Below, piece by piece: positions 41,502 to 54,372 of a stretch of DNA of 64,000 nt (positions within the stretch are counted from its first letter, which is position 1; each line of letters begins with the position of its first letter). The notes beneath the pieces were generated by a model that saw only the letters and a program-made list of their open reading frames with translations, did not search any database and was not told where the DNA came from. A program made the translations under genes and the position numbers. The stretch covers positions 1 through 64,000 of the forward strand of contig JASHOA010000044.1 in NCBI GenBank assembly GCA_030041375.1, read 5' to 3'. This DNA comes from Acetobacteraceae bacterium. Lineage in GTDB: Bacteria > Pseudomonadota > Alphaproteobacteria > Acetobacterales > Acetobacteraceae.

Positions 41502-43616
41502 TCAGCGGGCGGTGGCACCCCTCCGCCGCACCACCACATCGACGGTGATCGAAGCGAGCAGGACGAGGGCGGTCGCCATCAGTTGCACGGCGGCGCTCAG
41601 ACCCAGGAGCGCCATGCCGTTGACGATTCCGGCGATCACGATGCCGCCGATCACCGCGTGCAGCGGTTGGCCCCGTCCGCCGAACAGGCTGGTGCCGCCG
41701 ATCACGGCGGTGGCCACCACGTAGAGCACGATCGTGCCGCCGTCGAAGCTGGTCGAGATCGAGCGCAGGCGGGAAGCATAGATGATGCCGCCGATGCCCG
41801 CCGTGAAGCCGGCAAGCGTGAAGGCCATCGTCCTGATCCAGGCGAGGTTGATGCCGGCGCGGCGCGCCGCTTCGGCGTTGCCGCCGATCGCATAGATGTA
41901 GCGCCCGAAACGGGTACGGCCGAGCAGAAACGTCCAGGCGATCAGAACGGCGAACACGATCGGGATCACCCAGGGCATGCCGTTGAAGGGAAACGCCGGC
42001 ACGCCCCGATTGGTGTTGCAGATGAGAACGATCACGATGCCGGCCACCGCGGCGACGACGATCTTCAGGACGACGATGGCCCGGGGCGGCGCGGAAAGGC
42101 CGCTCGAGCGGCGCTGGCGGTCGCGGACGATGGTGATCAGCGCGAACAGGATCACCACGATCGCCATCAGGATCCAGCCGCCGGCGCTGCTCAGCGTGCC
42201 ATTGGCGAGGCCGTTGATGACTTCGTTGCGGATCGGGATCGTGCCGCCGGTGCCGAGCAGGGCGATCATGATTCCCTGGAAGCCGAGCAGCCCCGCCAGC
42301 GTGACCACGAAGGAAGGCAACCTGAGCCGCGTGATCAGCGATCCCTGCACCAGGCCGAGGAACGACGTGATGATGAGGGCGACGATGATCGCCGCTCCCC
42401 ATCCCCAGTCCTGGCCGGGGGCGACCAGTTCGGTCACGATGACCCCGCCGATACCGGCAACGTAGCCGAGGGAGAGGTCGATCTCGCCGAGCAGCAGGAT
42501 GAACACTTCGCCCATGCCGATCAGCATGAAGACCGCGCCCTGCACCATCAGGTTCACGAGGTTGCCGGCGGAGAGGAACTTCGCGTTCTGGGTCTGGAAG
42601 ATGATGGCGATCAGGATGGCGCCGAGCAGTACCGGCAAAACGCCGCTCTGCCCGGCGGCGATGCGCGACCAGAGCGCCTGCCCGTAGCTCATCGTCGGGG
42701 CGCGGGAGACCTCGGGCGGGGCCTCCGGCAGGTCGCTCACCATTTCGGAGGTGCTCTGCGGGGCTGGCCGCTCGGGGGCGGCGAGCGTGAGCGCCGATTC
42801 GCCTGCCAGTTCTGGCGGTGCCGAATCGGCGGCCCGGCTGGCAGGCTCGACGTGGCGGGCGGTGTGGCCGAGCGTCATCAACTCGACGGCCATGCGCGGG
42901 TCGAACTCGCTGGCCTCGCCCGCACGGACCATCCGGCCGAGTCTGAGAATGGCGATGCGATCGGACACCGCGAAGACGTCGTTCATGTTGTGCGAGACCA
43001 TGACGACGGCGAGGCCATTGTCGGCCAGGCGGCGCACCAGTTCGAGCACCTGCCTGGTCTGCGCGACGCCGAGGGCTGCGGTCGGCTCGTCGAGGATGAC
43101 GAGCTTTGAGTTCCACATCACGGCCTTCGCCACGGCGACCGACTGGCGCTGGCCGCCGGAGAGCGATTCCACCAGCATCCGGACCGAGCGGACGGTTGTG
43201 ACGTGCAGCTCGGCAAGGGTCCGGGCAGCGGCCTGCTCCATGCTATCCTCGTCGAGCAGGCCCCACTTCACCCGCTCCCGGCCGAGGAACATGTTCTGAA
43301 CGACGTCGAGATTGTCGCAGAGCGCAAGGTCCTGATAGACGACCTCGATGCCGAGCGCCGAAGAATCGCCCGGGGCGTGGATCTGGACCGGCTTGCCTTC
43401 CCAGATGATGTCGCCGGCATCGGCGGCGTGGATGCCGGCGATGGTCTTGATCAGCACGGATTTGCCGGCGCCGTTGTCTCCGAGCAGGGCGGTCACCTTG
43501 CCGGGCGGCACCTCGAGGTCGACGCCGTAGAGCGCCTGGACGGCGCCAAAACGCTTCTGAACCCCATGCAGCGTGAGCCGGCTCTCAGCAGCGGTTGTCG
43601 TTCCGGCTTCGTTCAT
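41502..43616 (-). CDS. CUT2-family sugar ABC transporter: ATPase fused to permease (XylG-XylH-like)
   Basis: A 704-aa single chain. ATG 43616 follows GGAGGG. Residues about 10-260 are one ABC ATPase: GDNGAGKSVLIKTIAG (Walker A), SLSGGQRQSVAVAKAV (signature), LVILDEPTAALGVAQ (Walker B) and the switch HNMNDVF. A Pro/Ala-rich linker (about 270-335) joins a permease of the XylH/RbsC family with about ten segments, including FMLIGMGEVFILLLGEIDLS and TAVIGGTSLFGGRGQPLHAV. Only one ATPase domain is present, unlike the doubled XylG/RbsA. The substrate-binding gene xylF follows 27 bp upstream in the operon order. Confidence 0.9.
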   Translation of the reverse strand: MNEAGTTTAAESRLTLHGVQKRFGAVQALYGVDLEVPPGKVTALLGDNGAGKSVLIKTIAGIHAADAGDIIWEGKPVQIHAPGDSSALGIEVVYQDLALCDNLDVVQNMFLGRERVKWGLLDEDSMEQAAARTLAELHVTTVRSVRMLVESLSGGQRQSVAVAKAVMWNSKLVILDEPTAALGVAQTRQVLELVRRLADNGLAVVMVSHNMNDVFAVSDRIAILRLGRMVRAGEASEFDPRMAVELMTLGHTARHVEPASRAADSAPPELAGESALTLAAPERPAPQSTSEMVSDLPEAPPEVSRAPTMSYGQALWSRIAAGQSGVLPVLLGAILIAIIFQTQNAKFLSAGNLVNLMVQGAVFMLIGMGEVFILLLGEIDLSLGYVAGIGGVIVTELVAPGQDWGWGAAIIVALIITSFLGLVQGSLITRLRLPSFVVTLAGLLGFQGIMIALLGTGGTIPIRNEVINGLANGTLSSAGGWILMAIVVILFALITIVRDRQRRSSGLSAPPRAIVVLKIVVAAVAGIVIVLICNTNRGVPAFPFNGMPWVIPIVFAVLIAWTFLLGRTRFGRYIYAIGGNAEAARRAGINLAWIRTMAFTLAGFTAGIGGIIYASRLRSISTSFDGGTIVLYVVATAVIGGTSLFGGRGQPLHAVIGGIVIAGIVNGMALLGLSAAVQLMATALVLLASITVDVVVRRRGATAR

Positions 43617-43642
43617 CGCCGTTGCCCTCCCGTGGGCGCCGG

Positions 43643-44833
43643 TCAGGGTGTGATGCCGGCCGCCTTGCAGTCGCTGGCGAGGCCGCCGGCGCACAGCTTG
43701 GCGGCGGGAACGAACCCGTCCTTCACCACGGTCGCGGCCATGTTCTTCGGCGTCACCCAGATCGGCGTGAGCAGCACCGAAGGAACCGCCTGGTTTGCGG
43801 TGGTATCCATCGTCGTGCCGTTGACCAGCGCCTTCGGCGGCTCCGCCCCGGCGCGCAGATAGATGGCGAGCGCTGCCGTCGCCTGCGCCTCCAGATAGAT
43901 CGGCTTATAGACCGAGCCGCACTGGAAGCCTGACAGTACGTTCTGCATGCCGGTCAGCGTCGCGTCCTGCCCTGTGGTCGGGAACCGCCGCGGCGGGACC
44001 CTGAGCGTGCGCAGATAGGAGATCACGGCGTTCGCCGTGTCGTCGTTCGGCATCACGACGGCGTTGATGTTGGGATGAGCGGTGAACTGCTCCTGGAATG
44101 TCGTCAGCGCAACCGACGGGTCCCAGGTGCCGGCGGGCTCGCCGACCTTCACGAACCGCCCGGAAGCGAAATATGGCTGCAAGACGCCGTTGTAGCCTTC
44201 GGCGAACAGCGTTGCATTGTTGTCGGTCGGCGCGCCGCGCATCACCAGGAGTTGCGGCTTCGCGACGTTCCAGTCCTTGAGGCAGGCCACCATGCCTTCG
44301 CCGATCAGCCGACCGACGGTTACGTTGTTGAAGCTGACATAGAAGCCTCGGCTGCCCCCGAGGGTCAGGCGGTCGTAGTCGATCACCTTGGCGCCGTGCG
44401 ACTTCCCGTAGGTTTCGATCGAGGCGCCGACGCCGGAGGAGATGGGATCCATGACCAGCACGGTCGCGCCCTGCGAGATGGCCGCCTGCGCTTGGGTCAG
44501 CTCGGTTGCCTCACTGCCCTGGGCGTTGGTGATGAGCACCTGGTCGGCTGACATCCCGGCCATCGCAAACGCTTTCTTCAGGTAGGGCGTATCGAAGGAG
44601 GTGTAGCGCGCGGAGGTCGTCGTTTCCGGCAGCAGGACGCCGATTTTCCCTTTGCCCTGGGCAACGAGCGGCTTGAGCGCCGCCATCGCCGAGAAGTCGG
44701 CCGAGAAGGAATCGACCGACAGAGCGGGGGCCTGGGCGAACGCCGGCGCCTCCGCGACGCCGAGGGCAAACGCAAGGCACATCAGCACACTGAGGCCCTT
44801 CAGGAGGCTGCGCTCGATGGTGAAGCCGGACAT
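43643..44833 (-). CDS. xylF: xylose-type ABC transporter substrate-binding protein
   Basis: A 396-aa exported protein. ATG 44833 follows a GGGGAGGG. The signal peptide (LLKGLSVLMCLAFALGVAEA, cleavage after AFAQ) is followed by a type 1 periplasmic binding fold: GKIGVLLPETTTSARYTSFD, GATVLVMDPISSGVGASIE, VIDYDRLTLGGSRGFYVSFN, RGAPTDNNATLFAEGYN, TTGQDATLTGMQNVLSGFQC, VYKPIYLEAQATAALAIYLR and VPSVLLTPIWV. The PTDNNA, GQDA, VYKPI and PSVLLTPI blocks match XylF. The sugar may be xylose or a close relative. First gene of the transporter operon. Confidence 0.88.
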   Translation of the reverse strand: MSGFTIERSLLKGLSVLMCLAFALGVAEAPAFAQAPALSVDSFSADFSAMAALKPLVAQGKGKIGVLLPETTTSARYTSFDTPYLKKAFAMAGMSADQVLITNAQGSEATELTQAQAAISQGATVLVMDPISSGVGASIETYGKSHGAKVIDYDRLTLGGSRGFYVSFNNVTVGRLIGEGMVACLKDWNVAKPQLLVMRGAPTDNNATLFAEGYNGVLQPYFASGRFVKVGEPAGTWDPSVALTTFQEQFTAHPNINAVVMPNDDTANAVISYLRTLRVPPRRFPTTGQDATLTGMQNVLSGFQCGSVYKPIYLEAQATAALAIYLRAGAEPPKALVNGTTMDTTANQAVPSVLLTPIWVTPKNMAATVVKDGFVPAAKLCAGGLASDCKAAGITP

Positions 44834-45199
44834 CCTGGCCCTCCCCTCCGTTGATCCCGCTTGTTGATCGTTGCTGTCCCGCCGCTCGACCCGCGGGAGA
44901 CAGCCGACGGCTGATCTGGCCGATTCGGCGGGAATATTTGATATCATACCGATTTCGGGCTTGGCTGGCCAGGGGTTCGATGGCAGGAGCATGCCAGGGG
45001 CAGCTTTCTCAGGCGCAGATCCGGTCGGGAGGGGGTGGAGAGCCGGCGAAGACGCTTTCGCCGCGATCCATCCGCTTTTCGAGTCGCCGCGGACTTGAAA
45101 GCGCCGCGCCCGGGCCAGCCACGGTCGCCGGGCGCAACGCACCATTTGCACCGGTCTTGCCGGGACCGCATTCTGGCGCCTCCATTCCGGCAGGGGACG
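44834..45199. other. divergent intergenic region between xylF and glgP
   Basis: A 366-bp region serving both the sugar transporter and the glycogen operon. The A+T-rich palindromic stretch TTTGATATCATACC (44937-44951) is the only clear promoter- or operator-like sequence; other parts are GC-rich. I could not place -10 and -35 boxes with confidence. No regulator gene is adjacent. Confidence 0.35.
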
Positions 45200-47665
45200 A
45201 TGGACGAGCAGACGGACAAGCAGCACGCGGAGGCAGGGCGGTTCGCGGCGGCGGTGCTGGCCAAGCTCGGCACCGACGTCGGCAAGACGGAGGCGAATGC
45301 GAGCCGGCGCGACTGGTACCTCGCGGTCGCGCTGGCCGTGCGTGATCGCGTCGTGGCGCGCTGGCTCGAGGCCAACGCCAAGGTGTACGAGGCCGGCAGC
45401 AAACGCGTTCATTATCTCTCGCTCGAATTCCTGGTCGGGCGGCTGCTGGCGGCATCGCTGACGAGCCTCGGGCTTCTCGAGGCAGCGCGGGAAGCGCTTG
45501 CGGGGCTTGGGATCGATCTCGAGAGCCTGCGCGCCATGGAGCCCGATCCGGCGCTTGGTAACGGGGGTCTCGGCCGGCTCGCCGCCTGCTACATGGAGAG
45601 CATGGCGAGCCTCGGCGTGCCCGCGTACGGCTATGGAATCCGCTACGAGAACGGATTGTTCCGCCAGGCGCTCAGAGACGGCTGGCAGCAGGAATATCCC
45701 GAGGACTGGCTGATGTTCGGCGATCCCTGGGAATTTTCCCGCCCGGAACGAAGCTACCCGATCGGGTTCGGCGGTTACGTCGAGAGGCTCTCGGGCGTTG
45801 GAGAGACGGCGCGCCAAGCGTGGCACCCGGCCGAGGAGGTCGAGGCCGTTGCCTACGACACGCCGATTCCGGGCTGGCGCGGCACGCATGTCAACACGCT
45901 GCGCCTGTGGTCGGCCCGGGCAGCCGATCCGCTCAGGCTGGAGGCGTTCAATCGCGGCGATTTCGTCGGCGCCCTGGCCGGACAGATGCGGGCGGAATCG
46001 ATTTCCAAGGTGCTCTATCCGAGCGATGCCACGCCGGCCGGGAAGGAGTTGCGTCTCAGGCAGGAGTATTTCTTCACTTCGGCCTCGCTTCAGGATCTGC
46101 TGCGCCGGCATCTCTCGGCCGGCTATGCTTTGCGCAATCTGCCCGACAAGGTGGCAATCCAGCTCAACGACACGCATCCGGCGCTGGCGGTTGCCGAATT
46201 GATGCGGCTCCTGGTCGACATCCACGACGTGCCATGGACCGAGGCGTGGGACCTGACAGAGCGGTGCATCTCCTACACCAATCACACGCTGCTGCCGGAG
46301 GCGCTGGAGAGCTGGCCGGTGCCGCTGCTGGAGCGGCTGCTGCCGCGCCCGATGCAGATCATCTATGTGCTCAATGCGCTGCATCTGGCCGCGCTGCGCA
46401 AGATGGGGCGGGACGATGCGGCACTTTCTGCGGTTTCCCTGATCGATGAACAGGACGGGCGGCGCGTGCGCATGGGCCACCTCGCGTTCCTTGGCTCGCA
46501 CAAGGTCAACGGCGTCTCGAAGTTGCACACCGAGTTGATGCGCGAGACCGTGTTCCGCGATCTCAACGCGCTCTATCCCTCGCGGATCGTCAACAAGACC
46601 AACGGGATCGCGTTCCGCCGCTGGCTCTCGGAAGCGAACCCCGGCCTGACGAGGCTGATCGTCGATGCCGTGGGCGAGCGGGCGCTCGATAATTCCGACG
46701 CCTTGCGCGGGCTGGCAAAGCTGGCTGCCGACGCGGCCTTCTGCGAGCAATTTGCCAAAATGCGGCGTGCCAACAAGGTGGCGCTGGCGCGCTTGATTCG
46801 TGAACGGTCGGATGTGGCGGTCGATCCCGAGGCGCTGTTCGACGTGCAGATCAAGCGCATCCATGAATACAAGCGGCAGCTCCTGAACATTCTGGAAACG
46901 ATCGCGTTCTACGAGGCGATCCGCGCGCGCCCGGCAGGCAATTGGGTGCCGCGGGTCAAGCTGTTCGCCGGCAAGGCCGCGCCGAGCTACGAGCAGGCGA
47001 AGCTGATCATCAAGCTCGCCAACGACGTGGCGAAGGTGGTGAACCATGATCCCGCGGTGCGCGGCCTGCTGAAGGTGGTGTTCCTGGCGAATTACAATGT
47101 GAGCCTCGCCGAGGCGATGATTCCGGCCTCCGACCTTTCGGAACAGATCTCCACCGCGGGCATGGAGGCCTCCGGCACCGGCAACATGAAGCTCGCGTTG
47201 AACGGGGCGCTGACCATCGGCACGCTGGACGGGGCGAACATCGAAATCCGCGACCATGTCGGCGAGGAAAACCTGTTCATCTTCGGATTGACCGCCGAAG
47301 AAGTCGCGGCGCGGCGGGGCGAGGGACTGGACGCAACGACGACGATTGCCGATTCTGCCATTCTCGGCGAGGTCCTGGAGGCGATCGGCTCGGGCGTGTT
47401 CTCGCCCGATGATCCGGGGCGGTACCGCGGCCTTGTCGAGGCGATCACCCACCATGACTACTTCATGGTGGCGGCCGACTTCGATGCCTACTACGCGACC
47501 CAGCGGCTGATCGCGGAGCGCTGGCGGAAGCCCGGGCAATGGTGGCGGATGGCGGTCGCGAATACCGCGCGCATGGGATGGTTCAACGCCGATCGCGCGA
47601 TCAGGGAATATTGCGAGGAGATCTGGGGAATCGAGGTCGGCGCGGCAGCGGATCCGAAAGCATGA
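45200..47665 (+). CDS. glgP: glycogen/starch/alpha-glucan phosphorylase
   Basis: An 821-aa GT35 phosphorylase (EC 2.4.1.1). ATG 45200 follows AGGGGACG. The N-terminal glucan part includes [40 protein letters not shown] and [14 protein letters not shown]. The C-terminal part has [37 protein letters not shown] and [20 protein letters not shown], where the PLP lysine lies (residue about 664), followed by LDGANIEI. First gene of the glycogen operon; its stop overlaps the glgB start (ATGA). Confidence 0.96.
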   Translation: MDEQTDKQHAEAGRFAAAVLAKLGTDVGKTEANASRRDWYLAVALAVRDRVVARWLEANAKVYEAGSKRVHYLSLEFLVGRLLAASLTSLGLLEAAREALAGLGIDLESLRAMEPDPALGNGGLGRLAACYMESMASLGVPAYGYGIRYENGLFRQALRDGWQQEYPEDWLMFGDPWEFSRPERSYPIGFGGYVERLSGVGETARQAWHPAEEVEAVAYDTPIPGWRGTHVNTLRLWSARAADPLRLEAFNRGDFVGALAGQMRAESISKVLYPSDATPAGKELRLRQEYFFTSASLQDLLRRHLSAGYALRNLPDKVAIQLNDTHPALAVAELMRLLVDIHDVPWTEAWDLTERCISYTNHTLLPEALESWPVPLLERLLPRPMQIIYVLNALHLAALRKMGRDDAALSAVSLIDEQDGRRVRMGHLAFLGSHKVNGVSKLHTELMRETVFRDLNALYPSRIVNKTNGIAFRRWLSEANPGLTRLIVDAVGERALDNSDALRGLAKLAADAAFCEQFAKMRRANKVALARLIRERSDVAVDPEALFDVQIKRIHEYKRQLLNILETIAFYEAIRARPAGNWVPRVKLFAGKAAPSYEQAKLIIKLANDVAKVVNHDPAVRGLLKVVFLANYNVSLAEAMIPASDLSEQISTAGMEASGTGNMKLALNGALTIGTLDGANIEIRDHVGEENLFIFGLTAEEVAARRGEGLDATTTIADSAILGEVLEAIGSGVFSPDDPGRYRGLVEAITHHDYFMVAADFDAYYATQRLIAERWRKPGQWWRMAVANTARMGWFNADRAIREYCEEIWGIEVGAAADPKA

Positions 47666-49863
47666 CGAAGGATGGCTGGCGGGCAGACGAGGCGGATGTC
47701 GAGGCGATCCTCGGTGCGAGGCATGGCGATCCGTTCGCCGTGCTCGGCCCGCACGCGACGGCCGAGGGCCTCGCAGTGCGTGCCTTCGTGCCGGACGCGG
47801 AAGAGGTTTCGGTTCTCGGCGCGGATGGCCGGGCGCTTGCGAAGCTCGAGCGGCGCCGCCCCGAGGGTTTTTTCGAGGGGCTCCTGCGCGGCCGGCAGGC
47901 CCCCTTCGCTTACACGCTGGAAGCGGCCAAGGGTGCGGCGGTCTGGCGGTTGCGGGATCCTTACGCGTTCAGTCCGGTGCTGGGGGCGCTCGACGATCAT
48001 CTCCTGGTGGAGGGTACGCACCGCGAACTCTATGCGCGGCTCGGCGCGCACCCGATGCTGCATGAAGGCGTGGGCGGCGTCTCTTTCGCGGTCTGGGCGC
48101 CTGAGGCGCGGCGGGTTTCCGTGGTCGGTGACTTCAATTTCTGGGACGGCCGGCGGCACCAGATGCGCAAGCGGATCGACAGCGGCTTGTGGGAGATTTT
48201 CGCCCCCGATATCGGCGAAGGCGCAGTCTATAAATACGAGATCACCGGCCCGGACGGAAGCCTGCAGCCGCTGAAGGCCGACCCGTTCGGATTCGGAGCC
48301 GAGTTGCGCCCTTCCACCGCTTCGGTGGTGGTGCGCACGGACAATTTCGCCTGGGGCGACGGGGCATTTATGGCCGCGCGCGGGATGGGGGATCCGCGGC
48401 GATTGCCGATGTCGATCTACGAAGTGCATCTGGGCTCGTGGCGCAGGGCCGAGGCAAACCGATTCCTGACCTACGACGAATTCGCCGATGCGCTGGTGGA
48501 TTATGCCGCGGAGATGGGATTCACGCATCTCGAGCTGATGCCGGTCTCTGAGCACCCGCTCGACGCCTCCTGGGGATACCAGCCGATCGGGCTTTTCGCG
48601 CCGACACGGCGCTTCGGTGAGCCGGCCGGCTTTGCGCGCTTGGTCGATCGTGCGCATCGAGCGGGTCTCGCGGTCATTCTCGACTGGGTGCCGGCGCATT
48701 TCCCGACCGACCAGCATGGTCTGGTGCGTTTCGACGGGGCCCCGCTCTACGAGCATCCGGATCCGCGCCGCGGCTTCCATCCGGACTGGAACACGGCAAT
48801 CTACGATTACGGGCGCCGCGAGGTGGCGAACGTGCTGGCTGCCAATGCCCTCTACTGGCTCGATCGCTACCATGTGGACGGGCTCAGGGTCGATGCCGTG
48901 GCCTCCATGCTTTATCTCGATTATTCGCGCCGCCCGGGCGAATGGGCGCCGAATCCCGACGGCAGCAACGACAACCGCGACGCCATTGGCTTCCTGCGCC
49001 GGTTCAACGAACTGGCGTACGGGTTGCATCCGGGTGCGATCACGATTGCCGAGGAATCGACCGCCTGGAGCGGAGTTTCGCGCCCGGTCGATGCCGGGGG
49101 GCTGGGCTTCGGCTTCAAGTGGAACATGGGCTGGATGCATGACACGCTGGCCTATCTCGGCCGCGAGGCGGTGCATCGGCGCTGGCATCATCACGAGATG
49201 ACGTTCGGGCTTCTGTACGCATTCGCGGAGAATTTCGTGCTGCCGATCTCGCACGACGAGGTGGTGCACGGGAAGGGAACGGTGATCGGGCGCGTCAAAG
49301 GCGACGAATGGCAGCGCTTCGCGACGGTGCGCGCCTATTACGGCTTCATGTGGGGCCACCCCGGGAAGAAGCTTCTGTTCATGGGGCAGGATTTCGGCCA
49401 GACCGAGGAGTGGAATTTCGATCGCAGCCTGGACTGGCACCTGCTGCAATACGATTTCCATCGCGGAGTTCGGAACCTGGTGCGTGATCTCAACCGGCTC
49501 TACCGCAGCGAGGGCGCGCTCCATCGGCGCGATTGCGAGGGCGAAGGATTCCGCTGGATCGTCGCCGATGACGAGGCGCAGTCGGTTTATGCCTGGCTCC
49601 GCTTTGGAGAGGCGGACGAACCGCCGGTGGCGGTGGTGTGCAATTTCACGCCGGTGCCGCGCGCCTTCTATCGCATCGGCCTGCCGCGCGGGGGAGTATG
49701 GCGGGAAATCCTGAACTCCGATGCGAGAAGCTATGGCGGTTCGGGAATGGGCAACCTGGGCGCGGTGGTGGCGTCGGAGACGCCGGCGCACGGTCTCGGA
49801 GCATCGGCCGAAATCACCATCCCGCCGCTCGCCACTCTCTACCTCCGCGCGGATTCCGGTTAG
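47662..49863 (+). CDS. glgB: 1,4-alpha-glucan branching enzyme
   Basis: A 733-aa GH13 branching enzyme (EC 2.4.1.18) with N-terminal CBM48-type beta domains ([40 protein letters not shown]) and a (beta/alpha)8 domain: [38 protein letters not shown] (nucleophile Asp, residue about 410), [16 protein letters not shown] (acid Glu, about 463) and [13 protein letters not shown] (Asp, about 528). The length is normal for the long N-domain type. Starts 4 bases inside glgP. Confidence 0.96.
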   Translation: MTKDGWRADEADVEAILGARHGDPFAVLGPHATAEGLAVRAFVPDAEEVSVLGADGRALAKLERRRPEGFFEGLLRGRQAPFAYTLEAAKGAAVWRLRDPYAFSPVLGALDDHLLVEGTHRELYARLGAHPMLHEGVGGVSFAVWAPEARRVSVVGDFNFWDGRRHQMRKRIDSGLWEIFAPDIGEGAVYKYEITGPDGSLQPLKADPFGFGAELRPSTASVVVRTDNFAWGDGAFMAARGMGDPRRLPMSIYEVHLGSWRRAEANRFLTYDEFADALVDYAAEMGFTHLELMPVSEHPLDASWGYQPIGLFAPTRRFGEPAGFARLVDRAHRAGLAVILDWVPAHFPTDQHGLVRFDGAPLYEHPDPRRGFHPDWNTAIYDYGRREVANVLAANALYWLDRYHVDGLRVDAVASMLYLDYSRRPGEWAPNPDGSNDNRDAIGFLRRFNELAYGLHPGAITIAEESTAWSGVSRPVDAGGLGFGFKWNMGWMHDTLAYLGREAVHRRWHHHEMTFGLLYAFAENFVLPISHDEVVHGKGTVIGRVKGDEWQRFATVRAYYGFMWGHPGKKLLFMGQDFGQTEEWNFDRSLDWHLLQYDFHRGVRNLVRDLNRLYRSEGALHRRDCEGEGFRWIVADDEAQSVYAWLRFGEADEPPVAVVCNFTPVPRAFYRIGLPRGGVWREILNSDARSYGGSGMGNLGAVVASETPAHGLGASAEITIPPLATLYLRADSG

Positions 49864-49940
49864 AGTGGTGGATCGGTCCGGAAAGCCCCGGCCGCCGGTC
49901 GCCAGGAGCCGTCCTGCAGCCGAGGCGGAGGAGGAACGCG

Positions 49941-51236
49941 ATGACGCCGATCTCGTCCCCGAATGCGCCGCTCGCCCGCCAGACGATGGCCTATGTCCTG
50001 GCCGGAGGGCGCGGCAGCCGGCTGATGGAGCTGACCGCCAAGCGTGCCAAGCCGGCGGTGTTTTTCGGCGGCAAATCGCGCATCATCGATTTCTGCCTGT
50101 CCAACGCGCTCAATTCCGGCATCCGCCGGATCGCGGTGGCAACGCAATACAAGGCCCATAGCCTGATCCGGCACCTCAATCGCGGCTGGACCTTTCTGCG
50201 CAGCGAGCGCAACGAAAGCCTCGACATCCTGCCGGCAAGCCAGCGCGTCGCCGAGGACAGATGGTATCTCGGGACTGCCGATGCGGTGACCCAGAACATC
50301 GACATCATCGAGAGCTACGATCCGAAATACCTCGTCGTGCTGGCCGGAGACCATGTCTACAAGATGGACTACGAGGCGATGCTCTATCAGCACGTCGATC
50401 AGCAGGCCGACGTGACGGTCGGCTGCATCGAAGTGCCGAGGCTCGAGGCGTCCGGCTTCGGTGTCATGCATGTGGACGAGAACGACCGGATCGTGGCCTT
50501 CGTCGAGAAACCGAAGGACCCGCCGGCGATGCCGGGAAAGCCGGACCATGCGCTGGCCAGCATGGGAATTTATGTATTCGAGACGCGGTTCCTGATCGAT
50601 CAACTGCGGCGGGATGCAGTCGATCCCCATTCCGGTCACGATTTCGGCAAGGATCTCATTCCTTATCTCGTCAAGCACGGCAAGGCGGTGGCGCATCCCT
50701 TCTCCCGCTCCTGCGTGCGGTCCGCCGATGAGCAGGCGCCCTATTGGCGCGATGTCGGCACGGTCGATTCCTATTGGGCGGCGAACATCGATCTGACCGA
50801 GGTCATCCCCGACCTCAACCTTTATGACCGCCAATGGCCGATCTGGACCTATGCCGAGATCACGCCGCCGGCCAAGTTCGTGCACGACGTGGACGAGCGG
50901 CGCGGGCAGGCGCTGGCGTCCCTGGTATCCGGCGGCTGTATCATTTCCGGAGCGATGCTCAGGCGAAGCCTGCTGTTCACCGGGGTGCATGTGCATTCCT
51001 GGGCCCATGTCGAGAACGCGGTCGTGCTTCCCTATGTGGAGATCGGGCGCAAGGTGCGGCTCTCCAACGTAGTGATCGATCGCGGCGTGCAGATTCCCGA
51101 AGGACTGGTGGTCGGCGAGGATCCGGAACTGGACGCGCAGCGCTTCCGCCGCACCGAAGGCGGCGTCACACTGATCACGCAGCCGATGATCGACCAGCTT
51201 GCGGTTGCCGGCTCGCCGCTCGACCTTGTCTCCTAA
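49941..51236 (+). CDS. glgC: glucose-1-phosphate adenylyltransferase
   Basis: A 431-aa ADP-glucose pyrophosphorylase (EC 2.7.7.27), the committed step of glycogen synthesis. Signatures: [20 protein letters not shown] (nucleotide loop), [94 protein letters not shown], and the C-terminal beta-helix. Allosteric regulation by pyruvate or fructose-6-phosphate is usual in this order; the sequence alone does not decide. ATG 49941 follows GGAGGAACGCG. Confidence 0.96.
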   Translation: MTPISSPNAPLARQTMAYVLAGGRGSRLMELTAKRAKPAVFFGGKSRIIDFCLSNALNSGIRRIAVATQYKAHSLIRHLNRGWTFLRSERNESLDILPASQRVAEDRWYLGTADAVTQNIDIIESYDPKYLVVLAGDHVYKMDYEAMLYQHVDQQADVTVGCIEVPRLEASGFGVMHVDENDRIVAFVEKPKDPPAMPGKPDHALASMGIYVFETRFLIDQLRRDAVDPHSGHDFGKDLIPYLVKHGKAVAHPFSRSCVRSADEQAPYWRDVGTVDSYWAANIDLTEVIPDLNLYDRQWPIWTYAEITPPAKFVHDVDERRGQALASLVSGGCIISGAMLRRSLLFTGVHVHSWAHVENAVVLPYVEIGRKVRLSNVVIDRGVQIPEGLVVGEDPELDAQRFRRTEGGVTLITQPMIDQLAVAGSPLDLVS

Positions 51237-51266
51237 GCGAGCGCTTCCGGGCGACGGCCCTTGCCG

Positions 51267-54370
<3,104 letters not shown>

Positions 54371-54372
54371 AA

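Noticed and set aside
44834-47539. Upstream extension of the xylF frame (to 1298 codons)
   Set aside because: The part beyond ATG 44833 is antisense to glgP and lacks family similarity; the signal peptide and ribosome-binding site fix the start at 44833.
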